From NCBI GenBank assembly GCA_946479905.1, contig CAMLIA010000209.1, positions 1 to 6,843 on the forward strand: a DNA stretch of 6,843 bases, read 5' to 3'. The notes under the pieces are model-generated. The model was not told the DNA's origin. It searched no databases and saw only the letters and a list, made by a program, of their open reading frames with translations. Origin of the DNA: an uncultured Frankiales bacterium (GTDB lineage: Bacteria > Actinomycetota > Actinomycetes > Mycobacteriales > SCTD01). Numbering within the stretch: position 1 is the stretch's first letter; each line of letters begins with the position of its first letter. A program made the position numbers and the translations under genes. Shown one piece after another: positions 1 to 4,240 of the stretch.

Positions 1-29
1 TCGCCAGCTGGGGAGGAGCGGTCGGATGA
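1..29 (+). CDS. 3' tail of an upstream gene (partial)
   Basis: A reading frame open from the left edge gives the C-terminal residues ASWGGAVG and stops at TGA 27-29, which overlaps the thiolase ATG as ATGA (26-29). Eight codons are far too few to identify a product. The call rests on the same 4-base overlap appearing at every other junction in the window. In relatives, SCP-x-type thiolases are often preceded by a DUF35/OB-fold partner or by an acyl-CoA metabolism gene, but nothing here shows which. Confidence 0.4.
12..18 (+). promoter_or_regulatory. Shine-Dalgarno site for the thiolase gene
   Basis: GGAGGAG lies 7 bases before the ATG at 26. It is the strongest ribosome-binding site in the window and fixes the thiolase start. 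The downstream genes have weaker sites: GGAG at 1190-1193 and GAGG at 4229-4232, each only 4 bases from a GTG start, and none recognisable before the CTG at 2634. This fits translational coupling for the later genes. Confidence 0.75.
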
Positions 30-1201
30 GCGTGTTCGTGCTGGGTGGGTCGCAGACGGACTTCGCGCGCAACTGGGCGAAGGAGGGCCTCGAGGTCAGC
101 GACCTGGTCCGCGAGGTCACGGAGACGACCCTCGCCGCCGCCGAGGTGGACACCGTCGACACGATCCACGTCGGCAACGCCTTCGGGCAGCTCTACAACG
201 GCCAGGGCCACCTCGGCGCGCTGCCCGCGCAGGTCGTCCCGGCGCTGCGCGGCGTCCCGGCGATGCGGCACGAGGCCGCCTGCGCGTCCGGTGGCATCGC
301 CGTGCTCGCCGCCATGGCGGAGATCGAGGCAGGCAGGTACGACGTCGCGCTCGTGCTCGGTGTGGAGCAGGAGAAGTCGGTGCCCGGCGACGAGGCCGCC
401 CGGATCCTGGGCGCGGCGTCCTGGGTCGGCCACGAGGGCGACGCCGAGTTCGTCTGGCCGCACCAGTTCTCGCTGCTGGCCGAGGAGTACGACAAGCGGT
501 ACGGCCTGGATCCCCAGTTCCTGCAGGGGATCTCGGAGCTGAACTACCGCAACGCGCGGTCCAACCCCTTCGCGCAGACGCGGACCTGGGGGACACCGTC
601 CGACGACGTCGTCGACGGGTGGGTCCGGCGCTCCGACTGCAGCCAGATCACGGACGGTGCGGCGGGTGTCGTCGTGGCCGGCCGGGAGTTCGCGCAGGAG
701 TGGTCCCGCCGTACCGGGCGTCCGGTCGCCGAGATCAAGGGGTGGGGGCACAGGACCGTCGGGCTCGCGCTGGCCGACAAGCTGGCCGTGCAGGAGGAGT
801 ACGTCCTGCCGCACGTCCGGCAGACCATCACCGACGCGTTCGCGCGGGCCGGCGTCGCCGACGTCTGGCAGCTCGACGGCATCGAGACCCACGACTGCTT
901 CACCCCGAGCGAGTACATGGCGATCGACCACTTCGGCATCACCGCTCCCGGTGAGAGCTGGAAGGCCGTCGAGTCGGGGATCCTCGAGAAGGACGGCGCG
1001 ATCCCGGTCAACGCCAGTGGCGGTCTCATCGGCCTCGGTCATCCCGTCGGCGCGACCGGGGTGCGGATGGTGCTCGACGCCGCCCGGCAGGTCACGGGCA
1101 GCGCCGGCGACACCCAGGTCGAGGGCGCCCGCACCTACGGGACGCTGAACATCGGCGGCTCGACGGCGACCACCGTGTCCTTCGTGATCGGAGCAGTGTG
1201 A
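26..1201 (+). CDS. SCP-x/acetyl-CoA acetyltransferase-type thiolase
   Basis: This 391-residue cytoplasmic enzyme is a thiolase-fold protein of the SCP-x-like group, which cleaves or forms 3-oxoacyl-CoA thioesters. The nucleophile region reads HEAACASGG with Cys86. The HDCF motif characteristic of this group is at residues 289-292. The GHPVGATG motif carries the second catalytic histidine, His339. The C-terminal NIGGST (375-380) stands where classical thiolases have a Cys-containing CxGG motif, as is usual in the SCP-x and archaeal-type branch. Length is normal for the family and no SCP2 lipid-carrier domain is attached. The start is supported by a strong GGAGGAG site and by N-terminal residues that begin directly in the first beta strand. 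The gene overlaps the oxygenase gene by 4 bases. Family members act on steroid side chains, short acyl-CoAs or aromatic side chains, and some (Ltp2-like) act as aldolases with a DUF35 partner. Family assignment is secure; substrate is unknown. Confidence 0.93.
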   Translation: MSVFVLGGSQTDFARNWAKEGLEVSDLVREVTETTLAAAEVDTVDTIHVGNAFGQLYNGQGHLGALPAQVVPALRGVPAMRHEAACASGGIAVLAAMAEIEAGRYDVALVLGVEQEKSVPGDEAARILGAASWVGHEGDAEFVWPHQFSLLAEEYDKRYGLDPQFLQGISELNYRNARSNPFAQTRTWGTPSDDVVDGWVRRSDCSQITDGAAGVVVAGREFAQEWSRRTGRPVAEIKGWGHRTVGLALADKLAVQEEYVLPHVRQTITDAFARAGVADVWQLDGIETHDCFTPSEYMAIDHFGITAPGESWKAVESGILEKDGAIPVNASGGLIGLGHPVGATGVRMVLDAARQVTGSAGDTQVEGARTYGTLNIGGSTATTVSFVIGAV

Positions 1202-2637
1202 GAGCCACCAAGGTCAGCGAGCCGCTCCGGACCCTTCCCGAGGACGACGACCACCCGTACCGCTCCGGTGCCTGGACGCCGAACCTCGCCGAGTGGGACG
1301 CCCACGACCTCGAGGTCGTCGAGGGTGAGATCCCGACGGACCTGCAGGGCGTCTACCTGCGCAACACCGAGAACCCCGTCCACCCGTCGATCGGGATGTA
1401 CCACCCCTTCGACGGCGACGGGATGATCCACCAGCTGCACCTCGCGGACGGCAAGGCGTCCTACCGGAACCGGTTCGTCCGCACCGCCGGGTTCCTCGCC
1501 GAGCAGGAGGCGGCCGGTCCGCTGTGGACCGGGATGCTCGACATGCCGGCCAACTCGCTGCGGCCCGACGGCTGGGGCGCCCGCGGCCGGATGAAGGACG
1601 CGTCCTCCACCGACGTGGTCGTGCACAACGGCAAGGCGCTCACGAGCTTCTGGATGTGCGGCGACCTCTACGGCCTCGACCCGCTGACGCTGGAGCAGCT
1701 CGGCCCGGAGCCGTGGGTGCCGGCCGAGGGCATCAGCGCGCACACCAAGGTCGACGAGCGCACCGGCGAGATGCTGGTGTTCAACTACGGCAAGCAGGCG
1801 CCGTACATGCACTACGGCGTCGTCTCGAAGGACGGCGAGCTCGTCCACTGGGTGCCGGTCCCGCTGCCCGGGCCGCGGCTGCCGCACGACATGGCCTTCA
1901 CCGAGAACTTCAGCATCCTCAACGACTTCCCGCTGTTCTGGGAGCCGTCGCTGCTGAAGGACGACATCCACCTGCCGCGGTTCTTCCCCGACCTGCCGAG
2001 CCGCTTCGGCGTGGTCTCCCGCTACGGCACCGAGGTGCAGTGGTTCGAGGCGGAGGCGACCTACGCGCTGCACTTCATCAACGCCTATGAAGAAGGCGAC
2101 GAGATCGTGCTGGACGGCTTCCCGCAGCAGGACCCCTCGCCGCGCAAGCAGGAGGGCGACGACTGGTACCGCTCCTTCTACCGGCACATCGACCTGCAGA
2201 CCCTCAAGCCCCGGCCGCACCGCTGGCGGCTGAACCTCCGGACCGGCCAGGTCAAGGAGGAGGACCTCTCCGACACCCTCATGGAGTTCGGCATGATCAA
2301 CGGGCGGTACGGCGGGCAGCCCTACCGCTACACGTACAACATGACCGGGCACCCGGGCTGGTTCCTCTTCGACGGCATCGTCAAGCAGGACCTGCTGACC
2401 GGGTCGGAGAAGCGCTACGCCTTCGGCGAGGGCGTCTTCGGCAGCGAGAGCCCGATGGCGCCGCGGGTCGGGTCCACGGCCGAGGACGACGGCTACCTCC
2501 TCACGTTCACGACCGACCTGGCGAACGACTGCAGCGACGCGCTGGTCCTCACCGCGCAGGACCTCGAACTGGTCGCCCGCATCCGGCTGCCCGAGCGGAT
2601 CTCGTCGGGCACCCACTCGTTCTGGCACCAGCTCTGA
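1198..2637 (+). CDS. Carotenoid oxygenase family protein (carotenoid/stilbene cleavage oxygenase)
   Basis: This 479-residue protein belongs to the RPE65/carotenoid cleavage dioxygenase family: non-haem Fe(II) seven-bladed propellers that split an alkene bond with O2 into two carbonyl products. The four iron-ligand histidines are visible as His182 (AHTKVD), His230 (PHDMAF), His292 (LHFINAYE) and His473 (SGTHSFW), with near-canonical spacing. Second-shell glutamates are visible as Glu363 (MEFGMINGRYGG) and Glu417 (GSESPMAPR). The third one, expected in a WEGG-like motif before YxLDP, appears to be Met153 (FWMCG). Lys133 (MKDASSTD) aligns by eye with the lysine that lignostilbene dioxygenases use to bind the 4-hydroxyl of hydroxystilbenes, but its partner tyrosine is not obvious. 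Translation starts at GTG 1198, overlapping the thiolase stop as GTGA, with a weak GGAG 4 bases upstream. There is no signal peptide, so it is cytoplasmic. The fold and iron site are secure; carotenoid, apocarotenoid, stilbene or phenylpropenoid substrates all remain possible. Confidence 0.92.
   Translation: MRATKVSEPLRTLPEDDDHPYRSGAWTPNLAEWDAHDLEVVEGEIPTDLQGVYLRNTENPVHPSIGMYHPFDGDGMIHQLHLADGKASYRNRFVRTAGFLAEQEAAGPLWTGMLDMPANSLRPDGWGARGRMKDASSTDVVVHNGKALTSFWMCGDLYGLDPLTLEQLGPEPWVPAEGISAHTKVDERTGEMLVFNYGKQAPYMHYGVVSKDGELVHWVPVPLPGPRLPHDMAFTENFSILNDFPLFWEPSLLKDDIHLPRFFPDLPSRFGVVSRYGTEVQWFEAEATYALHFINAYEEGDEIVLDGFPQQDPSPRKQEGDDWYRSFYRHIDLQTLKPRPHRWRLNLRTGQVKEEDLSDTLMEFGMINGRYGGQPYRYTYNMTGHPGWFLFDGIVKQDLLTGSEKRYAFGEGVFGSESPMAPRVGSTAEDDGYLLTFTTDLANDCSDALVLTAQDLELVARIRLPERISSGTHSFWHQL
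2634..2637 (+). other. CTGA start/stop overlap: probable CTG start codon
   Basis: The TGA of the oxygenase gene (2635-2637) is embedded in CTGA, and CTG 2634-2636 is in frame with the regulator. No ATG, GTG or TTG lies in this frame between 2583 and 2699. The first conventional start is GTG 2700, which would remove 22 residues, including the GDEWSLLIV segment that is a conserved part of the HxlR winged helix. Other junctions here are ATGA or GTGA, so CTGA fits the same coupling geometry. No Shine-Dalgarno sequence is seen just upstream, so initiation probably relies on terminating ribosomes. CTG at 2622 is an alternative. Confidence 0.6.
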
Positions 2638-3509
2638 GCACCCCCAACGCGATCGGCACGTCGCTCGGCCTGCTGGGGGACGAGTGGTCGCTGCTCATCG
2701 TGCAGCAGCAGTTCCTCCGGGTACGACGGTTCTCGGCGCTGCAGGCGGCCCTCGGCATCGGGCCGACGGTGCTGTCCGCGCGACTGGCGGCGCTCGTCGA
2801 CGGCGGGGTGCTCGTCAAGGGCGACGACGGCTACCGGCTCACCGAGGCCGGCCTGGAGCTGTGGGCCCTGCTGCTGTGCATCTGGGCCTGGGAGCAGCAG
2901 TGGGTGCAGGGCGAGGCACTGCCCACCATGCGCCACCTCGACTGCGGCGCCGTCTTCCGCCCGGAGCTGGCGTGCGCGGGCTGCGGCACCCGGACGTCCC
3001 AGGCCGACGTCCGGGTCGAGCTCGGACCCTCCGGCGATCTCACCCGCGCCGTCCCGGTGGGCAGGCACCGTCGTCGTACCCGCTCCTCGCGGACCGACGG
3101 ACCGGGGCTGTTCCCGGAGACCATGGCGCTGCTGGGCAGCCGGTGGTCGAGCGCCACCCTGGGCGCGGCGCTGCTCGGGGCGCGGCGGTTCCGCGACTTC
3201 GAGGCCGTCCTGGGGGCGCCGCCGAACATCGTGTCCGAGCGGCTCCGGCAGTTCGTCGCGCTCGGCGTGCTCGACCCGACCTATGCCCTGACCGCCAAGG
3301 GCCGCGACTTCTTCCCCGCCGTCGCACTGCTGGTCGCCTGGGGCGAGCGGTGGCACCCGGCCCCCGACGGCCCGGCGCTGCTCACGACCCACGAGGCGTG
3401 CGGGGGTGCGTTCGTGCCGGTCCTGTGCTGCAGTGCGTGCGACGAGCGGCTGCACCGACGCAGCATCTCCGTCGAGCACCGCGCCACCCAGCAACGGATG
3501 ACCTCATGA
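2634..3509 (+). CDS. Tandem HxlR-type winged-helix transcriptional regulator with two zinc-ribbon-like motifs
   Basis: From CTG 2634 this gives 291 residues, against roughly 100-150 for an ordinary HxlR protein, because the whole unit is present twice. Copy 1 (about residues 5-120) has LLGDEWSLLIV, an RRF turn at 31-33, a recognition-helix segment TVLSARL and the wing YRLTEAG. It is followed by His101-x2-Cys104-x9-Cys114-x2-Cys117. Copy 2 (about residues 157-275) has LLGSRWSSATL, RRF at 184-186, NIVSERL and YALTAKG. It is followed by His253-x2-Cys256-x9-Cys266-x2-Cys269, identical in spacing. A basic linker (GRHRRRTRSSR, 143-153) joins them. HxlR proteins bind DNA as dimers, so this is probably a single-chain pseudo-dimer with two metal-binding knuckles (inference). 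The gene sits between the enzymes and the transporter and overlaps livF by ATGA, which suggests a local regulator that may also control its own operon. The effector is unknown. Confidence 0.87.
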   Translation: MSTPNAIGTSLGLLGDEWSLLIVQQQFLRVRRFSALQAALGIGPTVLSARLAALVDGGVLVKGDDGYRLTEAGLELWALLLCIWAWEQQWVQGEALPTMRHLDCGAVFRPELACAGCGTRTSQADVRVELGPSGDLTRAVPVGRHRRRTRSSRTDGPGLFPETMALLGSRWSSATLGAALLGARRFRDFEAVLGAPPNIVSERLRQFVALGVLDPTYALTAKGRDFFPAVALLVAWGERWHPAPDGPALLTTHEACGGAFVPVLCCSACDERLHRRSISVEHRATQQRMTS

Positions 3510-4240
3510 CCGCACCTCTTGCGTCCCTGCACGCCGTCGACTTCTCCTACGGCTCCCTGCAGGTGCTGTTCGGCGTCGACCTCGAGATCCGGGAGGGCGA
3601 GGTCCTCGGGCTGCTCGGGACGAACGGTGCCGGCAAGTCCACGGTGCTGCGGGTCCTGTCCGGGCTCGCGCCGCCGCAGCACGGGCAGGTGCTGTTCGCC
3701 GGCCAGGACGTCTCCCGCGTGCCGGCGGAGGACCTCGTGAAGCGCGGCCTCGCGATGGTGCCCGGTGGCAAGGCGATGTTCGGCGACCTCACCGTCGTCG
3801 AGTCCCTGGAGATCGGCGCGCGGCTGCTGCCCAAGAGCGAGCGCAAGGCCCGCATCGCCCGCGAGCTCGAGCGCTTCCCCCGGCTGGCGGAGCGGCGCAC
3901 GTCGCTGTCCGGCTCGCTGTCCGGTGGCGAGCAGCAGCAGCTCGCCGTCGCCAAGGCGCTGCTGCTCGACCCCGTCCTGCTCTGCATCGACGAGCTCTCG
4001 CTCGGCCTCGCGCCGCTCGTCGTCGAGGGGCTGCTGCAGACGGTTCGCGACGTGCGGGCCGCCGGCACCACGGTGGTCGTCGTCGAGCAGTCGCTCAACA
4101 TTGCCGTCGCGCTGTGCGACCGGGCGGTCTTCCTCGAGAAGGGGACGATCCGCTTCGAGGGCGCGCCCAAGGAGCTGCTGGAGCGCGGCGACATCGCCCG
4201 CTCCGTGTTCCTCGGCGCCGACAAGCGCGAGGCGTCGTGA
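3506..4240 (+). CDS. livF: LivF-type ABC transporter ATP-binding protein
   Basis: This 244-residue cytoplasmic ATPase is one of the two NBDs of a branched-chain-amino-acid-type (HAAT) importer. It has Walker A GTNGAGKS (Gly38-Ser45), a complete signature LSGGE (138-142), Walker B LLCIDE with Asp162 and Glu163, and a D-loop region SLGLAP typical of LivF. The H-switch position is Gln195 (VVVEQS), also typical of LivF. The Q-loop, normally VPxGR with Glu or Gln at x in LivF, reads VPGGK, so the usual side chain is replaced by Gly87. DEL stands in place of DEP after Walker B. The ATG at 3506 overlaps the regulator stop as ATGA; the frame stays open further upstream, but the protein begins normally here and the upstream part is a shadow of the regulator. 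It should pair with the LivG domain of the next gene. Confidence 0.93.
   Translation: MTAPLASLHAVDFSYGSLQVLFGVDLEIREGEVLGLLGTNGAGKSTVLRVLSGLAPPQHGQVLFAGQDVSRVPAEDLVKRGLAMVPGGKAMFGDLTVVESLEIGARLLPKSERKARIARELERFPRLAERRTSLSGSLSGGEQQQLAVAKALLLDPVLLCIDELSLGLAPLVVEGLLQTVRDVRAAGTTVVVVEQSLNIAVALCDRAVFLEKGTIRFEGAPKELLERGDIARSVFLGADKREAS

Noticed and set aside
1135..2628. A 497-codon minus-strand frame opposite the oxygenase gene
   Set aside because: It is the mirror of a well-supported oxygenase gene and has only Val/Arg/Glu/Leu-rich composition without domain motifs; a high-GC shadow.
2493..3494. Minus-strand frame of 333 codons opposite the regulator
   Set aside because: No conserved motif is visible and composition is typical of antisense of GC-rich coding DNA; the plus-strand frame has duplicated, spaced motifs that cannot be chance.
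2684..3505. In-frame N-terminal extension of livF running back through the regulator gene
   Set aside because: The extension is Arg/Ala/Gly-rich and lacks any domain, whereas the other frame encodes a clear tandem HxlR protein. ATG 3506 gives a LivF of normal length and the usual 4-base overlap.
1199..4240. Possible promoters, operators or terminators between genes
   Set aside because: All genes overlap, leaving no non-coding sequence. No -10/-35-like AT-rich pair or hairpin with a U-tract stands out at the junctions.
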